A stretch of 64,000 nucleotides of DNA. It comes from Saccharothrix deserti. Its GTDB lineage: Bacteria > Actinomycetota > Actinomycetes > Mycobacteriales > Pseudonocardiaceae. Positions 10,655-19,439 of this stretch are shown here, piece by piece. Below the pieces are notes generated by a model. The model saw only the letters and a program-made list of their open reading frames with translations. It did not search any database and had not been told where the DNA came from. The position numbers and the translations under genes were made by a program. How positions within the stretch are numbered: the first letter of the stretch is position 1; every line of letters begins with the position of its first letter. The stretch is from NCBI RefSeq assembly GCF_009769385.1, contig NZ_VKAB01000011.1, positions 372,001 to 436,000 of the forward strand, in the 5' to 3' direction.

Positions 10655-11533
10655 ATGACCAGCGTGCTCGAACGGCCGGCTCCGGTCGCCTCACCACCCC
10701 CCAAGCGGCGGCGGGCGTTGCGGCTGCCCGGACCGTGGACCTACGCGGCGCTGATCGCGGTGCTCGCCGGGTCCGCGTTCCCGGTGTACTGGTCGCTCGT
10801 CGTGTCCTCGCAGACACCGGACAAGGTGACCAGCGTGCCACCCGTGCTGGTGCCGGGTGGCAACCTGTTCGCCAACATCTCACGGGTGTTCGACCAGACG
10901 GACTTCGCGCTGGCGATGATGAACTCGCTGATCGTGTCGGGGACCATCACCGTCTCGGTGGTGTTCTTCTCCACCCTGGCGGGCTTCGCCTTCGCCAAGC
11001 TGAGGTTCCGCGGCCGGTCGGCGCTCATGCTGCTCGTCGTCGCCACCCAGGCCGTGCCCACCGAGCTCGGCGTCATCCCGCTGTACATGATGATGAGCGA
11101 CCTCGGCTGGGCGAGCGAGATCCACGCGGTGATCGTGCCCGGCCTGGTCACCGCGTTCGGCGTGTTCTTCATGCGCCAGTACTTCGAACGCGCCGTGCCC
11201 GACGAGCTGCTGGAAGCCGGCCGGATGGACGGGTGCAGCTCCCTGCGCCTGTACTGGCACGTGGTCCTGCCCGCCGCCCGCCCGGCCGCCGCCGTGCTCG
11301 GCCTGTTCACGTTCATGCAGGCGTGGAACGACTTCTTCTGGCCGCTGGTCGTGCTGACCCCCGAGAACCCCACCGTGCAGTACGCGCTGAACACCTTGGC
11401 CAGCGGCTACACCACCGACTACACCCTCGTGCTCACCGCGGCGACGATCGGCACCGTGCCGGTGCTCGCGGTCTTCCTCCTGTTCGGCCGCCAGATCGTC
11501 GGCGGGATAATGCAAGGAGCGCTCAAAGGATGA
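10655..11533 (+). CDS. Sugar ABC transporter permease (MalG/CebG type)
   Basis: Second permease, 292 residues, with a cytoplasmic Pro/Arg-rich N-terminus, six membrane segments and the EAA loop motif EAGRMDGCSSLRLYWHVVLP near 185. The start is 15 bp after the previous stop. No ATPase gene is present in the operon. In related actinobacterial systems (CebEFG) the shared ATPase MsiK is encoded elsewhere, so the same arrangement is inferred here. Confidence 0.93.
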   Translation: MTSVLERPAPVASPPPKRRRALRLPGPWTYAALIAVLAGSAFPVYWSLVVSSQTPDKVTSVPPVLVPGGNLFANISRVFDQTDFALAMMNSLIVSGTITVSVVFFSTLAGFAFAKLRFRGRSALMLLVVATQAVPTELGVIPLYMMMSDLGWASEIHAVIVPGLVTAFGVFFMRQYFERAVPDELLEAGRMDGCSSLRLYWHVVLPAARPAAAVLGLFTFMQAWNDFFWPLVVLTPENPTVQYALNTLASGYTTDYTLVLTAATIGTVPVLAVFLLFGRQIVGGIMQGALKG

Positions 11534-12885
11534 TCTTCCCCCAAGGATTCCGCTGGGGCGTCGCCACTTCGGCCTACCAGATCGAAGGGGCCGTGGACGC
11601 CGACGGGAGAGGCCCGTCGATCTGGGACGCGTTCGGCGCGGTGCCGGGTGCGATCGCGGGCGGCGACACCGGGGCCGTGGCGTGCGACCACTACCACCGG
11701 ATGCCGGAGGACGTGGCGCTGCTCGGCGAGCTCGGCGTGGACGCGTACCGGTTCTCGGTGTCCTGGTCGCGTGTCCTGCCGACGGGCGCGGGCCGGGTCG
11801 AACAGCGCGGCCTCGACTTCTACCGCAGGCTGGTGGACGGGTTGCTGGAACGGGGTATCGAGCCGTTCCTGACCTTGTACCACTGGGACCTGCCGCAGGC
11901 GTTGGAGGAACTGGGCGGCTGGCGGTCGCGTGACACCGCTGCGCGGTTCGCCGAGTACGCCGTGGTCGTGCACGACGCGTTGGGCGATCGGGTGTCGAAG
12001 TGGACGACGTTCAACGAGCCGTACGTGTCCTCGATCGTCGGCTACGGCGAGGGCAGGCACGCACCCGGAGCGCGGGAGGGCCACGGCTCGCTCGCCGCCG
12101 CGCATCACCTGATGGTGGCGCACGGGCTCGCGGTGCAGGCCATGCGCGGCACGTCCGGTCACGAGTTCGGGATCGTGCTCAACCAGTCGCCGTCCACGCC
12201 GGTCACCTCGTCGGAAGCTGATGTCGCAGCGGCCCGCAGGCACGACCTGCTGCTGCGCCGCCAGTTCACCGACCCGCTGTTCGCCGGGCGCTACCCGGAG
12301 GACTACGAGGAGACGTTCGCGGGCGTCACCGACCTGTCGTTCCGGCAGGACGGCGACCTGGAGCTGATCTCCACGCCGCTGGACTACGTGGGCATCAACT
12401 ACTACTACCGCCAGCACGTCGCCGACGCACCGCACCGCGACCCGGACCCGGCCACCCGCACGTCGATCGACATCGGCATCGACACCACCCGGTTGCCGGA
12501 CGTGCCGCGCACCGCGATGAACTGGCCGGTCGAGCCGGCCGGGCTGACCGAGACGCTGGTGGGGCTGAAGGAGCGGTACCCGGACCTGCCGCCGGTGTAC
12601 GTCACCGAGAACGGGTGCGTGTACCCGGACAACCCCGGGTTCGTAGACCAGGAGCGCATCGACTACCTGCGCAGTCACCTCGCGGCGGCGCGTGACGCGA
12701 TCACCGCCGGCGTGGACCTGCGCGGCTACTTCGTCTGGTCGTTCCTGGACAACTTCGAGTGGGCGCACGGCTACAAGCACCGGTTCGGCCTGGTCCACGT
12801 GGACTACGACACGTTGGTCCGCACACCGCGGGCGAGCTTCCACTGGTACCGCGACCTGGTCGCCGAGCAGCGAGGCTCTATCTGA
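11530..12885 (+). CDS. GH1 beta-glucosidase
   Basis: Cytoplasmic family 1 glycoside hydrolase of 451 residues hydrolysing imported beta-glucosides or cello-oligosaccharides. Visible motifs are FRWGVATSAYQIEGA at the N-terminus, the acid/base TFNEPY, the nucleophile YVTENG, and the aglycone-side signature WSFLDNFEW. There is no signal peptide. ATG 11530 overlaps the upstream permease stop by 4 bp. It is the last gene of the transporter operon and is followed by a strong hairpin at 12922-12959. Confidence 0.95.
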   Translation: MIFPQGFRWGVATSAYQIEGAVDADGRGPSIWDAFGAVPGAIAGGDTGAVACDHYHRMPEDVALLGELGVDAYRFSVSWSRVLPTGAGRVEQRGLDFYRRLVDGLLERGIEPFLTLYHWDLPQALEELGGWRSRDTAARFAEYAVVVHDALGDRVSKWTTFNEPYVSSIVGYGEGRHAPGAREGHGSLAAAHHLMVAHGLAVQAMRGTSGHEFGIVLNQSPSTPVTSSEADVAAARRHDLLLRRQFTDPLFAGRYPEDYEETFAGVTDLSFRQDGDLELISTPLDYVGINYYYRQHVADAPHRDPDPATRTSIDIGIDTTRLPDVPRTAMNWPVEPAGLTETLVGLKERYPDLPPVYVTENGCVYPDNPGFVDQERIDYLRSHLAAARDAITAGVDLRGYFVWSFLDNFEWAHGYKHRFGLVHVDYDTLVRTPRASFHWYRDLVAEQRGSI

Positions 12886-12921
12886 TTGCCCCTGCTCCGC
12901 AGATGGCAGGCGAGGTCGCGG

Positions 12922-12959
12922 GCCACCGTCGTACGGAGGTGTGTCCGTGCGACGGTGGC
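12922..12959. terminator. Bidirectional hairpin terminator
   Basis: GCCACCGTCG and CGACGGTGGC form a perfect 10-bp stem, extended by an imperfect TACGG/CCGTG pairing, with a short loop. It lies between the convergent GH1 and metalloprotease genes. There is no T-tract, as is common in high-GC actinobacteria. Confidence 0.65.
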
Positions 12960-12966
12960 GACCGGC

Positions 12967-13791
12967 TCACCAGGACGGCCACGGGTTCGGCGTGCACGAC
13001 TTGCCGTCCGGCGTGACCACGACACCCTGGTCGCTGCCCGTGGTGATCGACGCGAGCCCGTCGTTGTCGACGCTCAGCGTCTGCTGCATCATCACCGGCG
13101 CCGGGGCGCCGTCCTGCGGGCACACCTCGTGGCCGAGGCCGAGGAAGTGCCCGACCTCGTGGTTGACCGCGTAGATCCGGTAACCCCGCAGGTCGTCGCC
13201 GTACGTGTGCGCGCCACGGAACCAGCGCGCCGTGCTCAGGTAGACGATCGGCCCCACCCGGCACGACGTGTCGTAGGGCAGTTCGAAGCCGCACAACGCC
13301 CGCGCGGTCTGCTGGGACGTCAACCTGATCCGCAGTTCCGGTTCCACGCCGCCACCGACCCGGCGGAACGCGTACCGGCCGGCCCACCCGCGCGGGTGCC
13401 TCAACGCGTGGTCGACCACGGCGGCGAACGAGTTGTCGCCGTGCGGCAGCACCACCCCGTCCTCGACCTCGACCGTGTAGGTGATGCCGGTCGTGGCACC
13501 GGCCGATGCCGGAACGACCCGCCACGTGCCCGTGCCGTGCTGCGGGAACGCCGGGCCGGGCGGCAGGTCCGCGCCGGACCGGAAGGTGTCGAGCGGCGGC
13601 GCGCCCGCCTTCGAAGTCGGTGTCGGCGTCGAAGTCGGTGTGGTCGAAGTCGGGATCGGTGCGGCGGGCACCGCACCGGCGGCCGGCCACGTCACGGTGG
13701 TGGGCGACGCCATCCCGAAGTCCAACGCCACCACCGTCGTCGCGGCCAGGCACACCCCCGCCAGGTAGAGCGCCAGTGGAACCGACCTCAT
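12967..13791 (-). CDS. Secreted DUF3152-type zinc metalloprotease
   Basis: A 274-residue exported protein: an N-terminal hydrophobic signal/anchor (LALYLAGVCLAATTVVALDF), a Thr/Pro-rich linker, then a DUF3152 domain. The domain carries the metzincin-like zinc motif HEVGHFLGLGHE, a conserved Cys pair around the active region (FELPYDTSC) and a final Cys (KSCTPNPW). Substrate unknown. The start overlaps the preceding gene's stop by 4 bp, so the two secreted proteins form an operon and may act together at the cell surface. Confidence 0.87.
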   Translation of the reverse strand: MRSVPLALYLAGVCLAATTVVALDFGMASPTTVTWPAAGAVPAAPIPTSTTPTSTPTPTSKAGAPPLDTFRSGADLPPGPAFPQHGTGTWRVVPASAGATTGITYTVEVEDGVVLPHGDNSFAAVVDHALRHPRGWAGRYAFRRVGGGVEPELRIRLTSQQTARALCGFELPYDTSCRVGPIVYLSTARWFRGAHTYGDDLRGYRIYAVNHEVGHFLGLGHEVCPQDGAPAPVMMQQTLSVDNDGLASITTGSDQGVVVTPDGKSCTPNPWPSW

Positions 13792-15395
13792 GCGGGCTCC
13801 AGGCCGGCCGAGCCGTAGGTGCAGGCCGCGTTCCACAGCAGGAACGACGGGGCTCCCGCGTCCGCCGAAGCCACCACCTGCGCCTTCACCTCACCCGGAC
13901 CGTAGGCGTGGCCCAACGAGAACGCCTGGAGCCACGGGATGACCGTCGCGCCGGTGCCCTGGGTCAGCCGGACGAAGTCCGCGACCGACGCCTTCACGAT
14001 CTCGTACGGCCGGGCGTTCGGGTTGTCCACGCCGTACTCGCCGGAACCCCAGTGCGACGGGTAGACCATCGGCGCGACGTAGTCGACGTGGGCGGAGATG
14101 GCCGGGATGTCCTGCGCTACGTCGTGCCCGCTGTGCGCGGCGATGCCGAACACCGACGCGCCCAGGTACGCGCCGAGCGGGCGGACGGCGGCCCGGTTGT
14201 CCCTGAGGAAGTCCACTATGGACTGCTCGGGGGTCGTGGTCAGGCCGGGGAACACCATCTGCCCGATCGGGCCGTCCGGCCGGCGCACGTAGTCGTAGAG
14301 GATGTCGTCGAAGCCGAGGGCCGCGGCCTCCTTGGCGATCGCGATGTTGTACTCGCGGACCTCGGGGTTGGCGAAGTTGGTGAACGCGTACTGGCCGTAG
14401 TGCGCCGACCAGGGCGCGCCCCACGCGTTCTGCGACACCCGGTCGCGCGCGCCCGACTCCCACGACGCCTTGCCCAGCACCGGGTCGCGGAACGCCACCA
14501 GCCTGCCGACCACCCGCAACCCGAGCCCGTGCAGCTCGTCGAGCACCGCGCGGGCGTCGTAGTAGTTGCGGTTCGCGCCGATCTGCCTGGCCAACGGCAC
14601 CTGCGAGTCGTAGCCGATCTCGCCGCTCTCGTCCTTGATGTCGAGTTGCACGGTGTCGATCCGGCCCTCGCGCGCCAACGCCAGCACGGGATCGCGCAGC
14701 GACGCGGTCGCCCACGCGGCGGCGCTCATGTGCACCCCGCGCATCCCGGGGTGGGTGATCTTGACCGGGAGGTCGTGGTGCCGCGCGTTGCCCGCGGCGT
14801 CGTTCGCCTGGACCCTGACCATCGTGGGCACCGACGCCAGCGAAGCCTCGAACCGGCCGTCCCGGACCGGCACCCGCTGATCGCCGATCAGCACCGAGTC
14901 CGCGCCGTCCGCGCTGCCCCGCACGGTCACCGGGCCGCGCGGCGATTTCGCCTCGACCACGTCCACGTCCAGCGCGGGCGGTGTGGCGTCGACGGTGAAC
15001 TCGCGTCGCACCTCCGCGTCGGGCAGCCACGGCAGCGGGTTGTCCGCGCGCACGGAAAGAGTGTGCTTGCCCTCGGCGAGCTTCACCCCGGTCAACGTCA
15101 TGCGACCGTCGGCGCGTCGCGCCTTCACCGGCTGTCCGTCCACGTGCACGGTGACACGATCGAGCTCACGCGGGTCCGCGGTGGTGATGGACACGCGTTC
15201 GACACCCGAAGGTGTGACAAAGGTTCCATCGGTCAGGTCAGTGACGGCGAGACCGATGGCACGGCTGTGCACGATCGTCGTGACGACCCCCGCGATCAGC
15301 AGCAGTACGACCACACCGACCACCGGTATCAGCACGCGCTTCATCTTCCGCGGCGAAAACTTCGCGGTCGAACCCCGTGGGGCCGAATGCGACAT
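13788..15395 (-). CDS. Membrane-anchored DUF4015-type putative glycoside hydrolase
   Basis: A 535-residue protein with one N-terminal transmembrane anchor (VLIPVVGVVVLLLIAGVVTTI), two beta-rich Ig/PKD-like segments (about 55-220), then a putative glycosidase TIM barrel (DUF4015/GHL type). The barrel starts at GMRGVHMSAAAWA and includes IDTVQLDIKDESGEIGYDS, GFDDILYDYVRRPDG and VAPMVYPSHW. The Asp/Glu-rich strands fit a retaining hydrolase acting on cell-wall or exopolysaccharide. GGAG precedes ATG 15395. It forms an operon with the metalloprotease. Confidence 0.87.
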   Translation of the reverse strand: MSHSAPRGSTAKFSPRKMKRVLIPVVGVVVLLLIAGVVTTIVHSRAIGLAVTDLTDGTFVTPSGVERVSITTADPRELDRVTVHVDGQPVKARRADGRMTLTGVKLAEGKHTLSVRADNPLPWLPDAEVRREFTVDATPPALDVDVVEAKSPRGPVTVRGSADGADSVLIGDQRVPVRDGRFEASLASVPTMVRVQANDAAGNARHHDLPVKITHPGMRGVHMSAAAWATASLRDPVLALAREGRIDTVQLDIKDESGEIGYDSQVPLARQIGANRNYYDARAVLDELHGLGLRVVGRLVAFRDPVLGKASWESGARDRVSQNAWGAPWSAHYGQYAFTNFANPEVREYNIAIAKEAAALGFDDILYDYVRRPDGPIGQMVFPGLTTTPEQSIVDFLRDNRAAVRPLGAYLGASVFGIAAHSGHDVAQDIPAISAHVDYVAPMVYPSHWGSGEYGVDNPNARPYEIVKASVADFVRLTQGTGATVIPWLQAFSLGHAYGPGEVKAQVVASADAGAPSFLLWNAACTYGSAGLEPA

Positions 15396-15531
15396 CGGGC
15401 GACTCCGATCTGGCTCGGCATCAGCTACCAGCGACTAACCCTGCTGACGGCCGCCAAACCAAAGGTCATCCGATGGGGTGTACCCCGGTTGTTCCCGGGC
15501 GATCAAGCGCAACCATCCACAGGTGAACACC

Positions 15532-16563
15532 ATGTCGCCGAGACCGGTCCCGGTCGTCGTGGCGCTCGTCGCCGCCCTGTGCTGCGCGTGTGCCGTCGAA
15601 CCCGTCGTGGACTCGCCCGAACAGGCCGCGGCCATGCCGCCGGCGCCGCAATCCCCTTCCGCCGCTTCGTCCTCCGCGCCACCCGATCCGGCGGCGGTCC
15701 GGGCCAACGAACTGGGGCAGGTCCCGATCCTGATGTACCACCGGCTGGTCGATCAGCCCACGTCGGTCTACGACCGGACACCGGCGGCGTTCCGGGCCGA
15801 ACTGGAACGGCTGGCCGGCGAGGGGTACGTGCCGGTGACGACCACCGAGTACGCGACCGGCCGCATCGACATCCCGGCGGGCGCGCACCCCGTGGTGCTC
15901 ACCTTCGACGACGGCGACGCGACGCAGTTCGCGCTCGGTCCCGACGGGCAGCCCGTGCCCGGCACCGCGATCGCGATCCTGCTCGACGTCGCCGCGCGGC
16001 ACCCCGGTTTCCGGCCGGTGGCGAGCCTGTACGTCAACGCGGCGCCGTTCGGGTCGACGGACGGTGCGGCGTTGCGGTGGCTGCGCGATCACGGCTTCGA
16101 GATCGGCAACCACACGTTGGACCACACCAACCTCGGCACGGCGACCGACGGGCAGGTGCAGGAGGCGATCGCGTCGGGTCAGCGGGAGATCCAGCGGGCC
16201 GTGCCGGACTACCGGGTGTCGAGCCTCGCGCTGCCGTTCGGCGCGGTGCCGGGGAACGCCACGCTCGCGCAGCGCGGAGCCTTCGACGGCGTGTCGTACG
16301 ACTACGTGTGCGTGCTGATGGTCGGCGCGGGACCGGCGCCGTCACCGTACGCGGCGGAGTTCGACCCGCTGAGCACGCCGCGCATCCGGTCGCAGGACGC
16401 GACCGGTGAGGACGCGCGTTACGGCTCGACGGTGTGGCTCGACCAGCTGGCCGCCGCGCCGGACCGGCGCTACACGTCCGACGGCGTGGTCGAGCGGATC
16501 TCGTACCCGACGTCGGCGGGCGCGCCGGCCCGGCACTTCGCGGACCGGGCCTTCGGCTACTGA
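15532..16563 (+). CDS. Polysaccharide deacetylase (NodB-type) lipoprotein/exported
   Basis: Exported CE4-type deacetylase of 343 residues removing N- or O-acetyl groups from a surface polysaccharide. A short signal peptide ending in Cys-rich LCCACA suggests lipid anchoring. A Ser/Pro/Ala linker leads to the NodB domain with ILMYHRL, the catalytic LTFDDGD, the metal-binding GNHTLDHTN (H-x3-H) and SLALPFGA. ATG 15532 is preferred over GTG 15523 because AGGTG is spaced correctly for the ATG. Confidence 0.88.
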   Translation: MSPRPVPVVVALVAALCCACAVEPVVDSPEQAAAMPPAPQSPSAASSSAPPDPAAVRANELGQVPILMYHRLVDQPTSVYDRTPAAFRAELERLAGEGYVPVTTTEYATGRIDIPAGAHPVVLTFDDGDATQFALGPDGQPVPGTAIAILLDVAARHPGFRPVASLYVNAAPFGSTDGAALRWLRDHGFEIGNHTLDHTNLGTATDGQVQEAIASGQREIQRAVPDYRVSSLALPFGAVPGNATLAQRGAFDGVSYDYVCVLMVGAGPAPSPYAAEFDPLSTPRIRSQDATGEDARYGSTVWLDQLAAAPDRRYTSDGVVERISYPTSAGAPARHFADRAFGY

Positions 16564-16582
16564 TCGGCTATTGATCGGCGTT

Positions 16583-18646
16583 TCAGGCGGTGGCGCGGGC
16601 TTGGTTGCGCAGGGCGACCGCGGCCCGTTCCAGGCTGCCCAGCACGCCCGACGGCAGCTCGTGGTGACGTCCCACGACCTCCTGCACCATGACCTGCATC
16701 GGCGCGGACTCCTCGGCCTCGACCACCGCGAGCACCTTGAACGCCGTGCCCGGCGGGAACACCACCCGCTCCTGGATCACGCTGCCGAACGAGTCGACCA
16801 CCGACACCCGTCGTCCGGTCACCGACCACATCAGGAACTCGACCCGACCGTCGATCGGCATGGTCGGCCCGGCCACCGTGTTGAGCAGGCCGTGTTCCAC
16901 CAGCACGTCGCCTGTGCGGTACCGGCGCGCCTCGCCCCAGCACACCGTCACGCCCTGGTGCGCCGGCAGCCGGCGCAGCCCCGACACGACCGACGCCGCG
17001 TACGGCCACAGCCGGCCCAGCTTCCCGGTGCGCAGGGCCTCGACCAGGATCTCCTCGTCGTGCTGGAGACACGCCGACACCGCCGCGAGGTCCGTCACCA
17101 CCGCTTCGAACGCCTCCGGGTCGTCCGGGCGTTCCACGATGTGCCGGCACGCCACCGCGGCGTGCTCGCCGTAGCGCTCGCCGAGCATCCGGCGCAGCGC
17201 GTCGCGCTCCTGCTCGGTGCTGCGGTGGTCCACCGGCACGATCTCCTCGCCGACCTGCTCACCCCACGCGGGCGCGGGGGAGTCGGGCAGCGGACCGTCC
17301 ACGCTCAGCGGCACCGGTTCGTTCGCCACCACGGGCGGCGGCTCCTCCTCGGCCACCGGCGGCCGCGGCATCGGCGCCGGGTCGCAGAACACGACCTTCA
17401 GCAGCCGGCGGACCTCCGGCTCCAGCCGTTCGACCAGGGACGCGCCCGCCACCGCGACCGCGCCCGCCGTCGTGCGGCCGGGCGTGCCGACGGTCAGGCG
17501 GGCCCACTCCGGGTCGACCGGCAGGGACCGCACCTCGGGGCCGTTGTCCTCCGCGTCACGCACCCACAGCCCGGACGGCACGACCTCCAGCACCACGCCG
17601 CCGCCCAGGTCGAAGATGCCGGGACCGCGTTCCACCAGGCCCGGCACCGGCACCCGGTAGCCCGAGACGACCGGAACGCCTGCCGGCGCGTACCGCACCT
17701 CGGTGACGTACGGCCGCCACGTCTGCTGCCCGCGCGGGTTGACCGCCACCACGGCAGCGCCGTTGCGCAGTGATCCCACCGGCAGGCCGGTGTAGAGCGA
17801 GATCGGCTCGCCGAGCTGGTCGGCCACCGCCTGCGCCTGGTGCTCGCCGCCGTACCAGACCAGCCGCACGCGCGACCGTGCCGCCGACGGCAGGCCGCCG
17901 AGCAGTCGGCACACCTCTTCGGTCGGGATCGCCTGCTGACCGGGTCCGCCGATCACGACGGTCAGCACGTTGTCGCGGCACGGCAGCCCCACGACCGCCC
18001 GCGCGTCCGGCGCCTGGGGGTCGAACCGGTCGCGCTGCGCCCGCAGCCACAGACCGGCCGGGATGGGCTCCGAGATGCCGACCTCGCCGGTCGGCCACGG
18101 GGTGTTCGGGTCGACGGCCTCCCAGTTCGGCACCGGGAACCGCCTGCCCATGGGCGACGGCGAGGCGCCCGGCAGGAACCGCAGCCAGCACCCGTACCCG
18201 CCGTTGCCGACGACGAACGCCGCGCCCGGCACCGTGGTCACCGCACCGTCCGGCGCCACCACCTCGGCCTGCAACTGCTCGGTGAGCCACTGCGCGGGGG
18301 CGGTGGGGCGCATCGTGCCGGAGTGCGAGGTCATCAGCCGGACCGGCCCTCTGCCCTGCAACGCGGCGGCCACGACCGGCCAGAACGACGTCTCGTCGCC
18401 GTTGGGCGGGTCGATCACCACCACCGTGCGGCCGCGGTCGACCGGCAGGCTCCGTCCCAGCGCGACCGCCGCCGGGGTGGCCCCTCCGGGCGGCCCGATC
18501 ACCAGTGTCGCGCCCGCGAACGAGGCCGAGAACTGGGTGGGCGCGGGTGCGGGTGCGGGCGGTGGGGGTGAGGGCATGGGCTCTCGCTCGGCCACGGGCT
18601 CCACCAGCGGGGCACGCTCCTTCGGTGCGGCACGTCGGAACATCAA
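16583..18646 (-). CDS. Large hypothetical protein with degenerate ADP-ribosyltransferase-like C-terminus
   Basis: A 687-residue protein with no signal peptide. A Pro-rich N-terminus is followed by two Rossmann-like segments (LVIGPPGGATPAAVALGRSLP; LTVVIGGPGQQAIPTEE), beta-rich middle regions (DLGGGVVLEVVPSGLWV) and an acidic Pro linker. The C-terminal ~170 residues resemble the ART fold of bacterial exoenzymes: a strand ending VCWGEARRYRTGD where active enzymes have an Arg-Gly pair, and a final ERVVFPPGTAFKVL strand like the ExE loop. The Arg appears to be Trp, so catalysis is doubtful. ATG 18646 is the first good start. It converges on the deacetylase gene and no clear partner is visible. 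The fold assignment is an inference from motif pattern. Confidence 0.55.
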   Translation of the reverse strand: MMFRRAAPKERAPLVEPVAEREPMPSPPPPAPAPAPTQFSASFAGATLVIGPPGGATPAAVALGRSLPVDRGRTVVVIDPPNGDETSFWPVVAAALQGRGPVRLMTSHSGTMRPTAPAQWLTEQLQAEVVAPDGAVTTVPGAAFVVGNGGYGCWLRFLPGASPSPMGRRFPVPNWEAVDPNTPWPTGEVGISEPIPAGLWLRAQRDRFDPQAPDARAVVGLPCRDNVLTVVIGGPGQQAIPTEEVCRLLGGLPSAARSRVRLVWYGGEHQAQAVADQLGEPISLYTGLPVGSLRNGAAVVAVNPRGQQTWRPYVTEVRYAPAGVPVVSGYRVPVPGLVERGPGIFDLGGGVVLEVVPSGLWVRDAEDNGPEVRSLPVDPEWARLTVGTPGRTTAGAVAVAGASLVERLEPEVRRLLKVVFCDPAPMPRPPVAEEEPPPVVANEPVPLSVDGPLPDSPAPAWGEQVGEEIVPVDHRSTEQERDALRRMLGERYGEHAAVACRHIVERPDDPEAFEAVVTDLAAVSACLQHDEEILVEALRTGKLGRLWPYAASVVSGLRRLPAHQGVTVCWGEARRYRTGDVLVEHGLLNTVAGPTMPIDGRVEFLMWSVTGRRVSVVDSFGSVIQERVVFPPGTAFKVLAVVEAEESAPMQVMVQEVVGRHHELPSGVLGSLERAAVALRNQARATA

Positions 18647-18655
18647 GGCGCCCGA

Positions 18656-19164
18656 TCACCTCCAGCCACGACAGTGCGGGAATGCCAGCACCCTACCCGG
18701 ACGGCGTCCGGGTAGGGGTGGCCGCATCGCACCACCCTCGTCCACTGTGGACCGGACGACCGCACCCACCAGCGCGCCGAACGCCACGTGGTCGGCCCAC
18801 TGGGCCGCCCGGTCCAGCTCCCGGACCGCCGGGAACCCCGGCCCACCACCTCCAGGTCGATGACCGCGATCACCAGCCCCGCGACCGCGCCCCCGCGTGC
18901 GTCCAGCGGCCACCGCCGACTGACCAGGGTCAACACGGCGGTCCAGAAGGCCGAGACCAAGAGGTGGGCCACAGCGCCCCTGACCACTCCGGTCCCACCC
19001 GACAACGACGCCGCCGCCCGGGGCGAGCGCAGAACGTCGCGACCCGTAAACACTGCGTGAAGAGTCGACGGCAACCCGCTCAGGACTGCGGCGACCATCC
19101 AAGCTCGCACCCACCGTGCCGCCGTCTGCTGCTCAGGGTGACAACGGGGCCTGCTCTTCCGCAT
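18656..19164 (-). pseudogene. Frameshifted small membrane protein gene
   Basis: The first part reads MRKSRPRC..., then WMVAAVLSGLPSTLHAV and hydrophobic segments to AGLVIAVIDLEVVG in one frame. The natural continuation, FPAVRELDRAAQWADHVAFGALVGAVV, lies in the next frame. The switch point is at about 18836-18842, in a G/C run, and fits loss of one base. Together they form a protein of about 165 residues with four membrane spans. It could be a genuine pseudogene or a sequencing error in the homopolymer. The function of the intact family is not known. Confidence 0.65.
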
Positions 19165-19288
19165 ACCCGCATGATGCGCCGATCCGGTGCGGCCGGTAAC
19201 GACAGGCGTGGACCGGGCGAGCGGAGGGTATGGACAGCACGAGGCGGGGGTCCGGGCGGGGAACGGCAGCGAGATACCGGTTCCGCGT

Positions 19289-19304
19289 TCGAACTTGTGT
19301 TCGA
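19289..19304. promoter_or_regulatory. LexA (SOS) box upstream of topoisomerase IV operon
   Basis: TCGAAC-TTGT-GTTCGA is a perfect LexA palindrome. It lies 136 bp before the parE-like start and 125 bp upstream of the divergent frameshifted gene, so it could serve either. Since the divergent gene is broken, the topoisomerase operon is the likely target. Confidence 0.75.
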
Positions 19305-19439
19305 GTATGGCAAGATCGCCGGTGAACCACCGAACCACGTGGTCGACGGTCCCCGGACACCGGGCTGCGCAAGATCGCAGGCCCGCCTCGGTTACCGTGA
19401 ACCGCTCGACGCACGCCACGACCTGGGGAGAACGACCCG

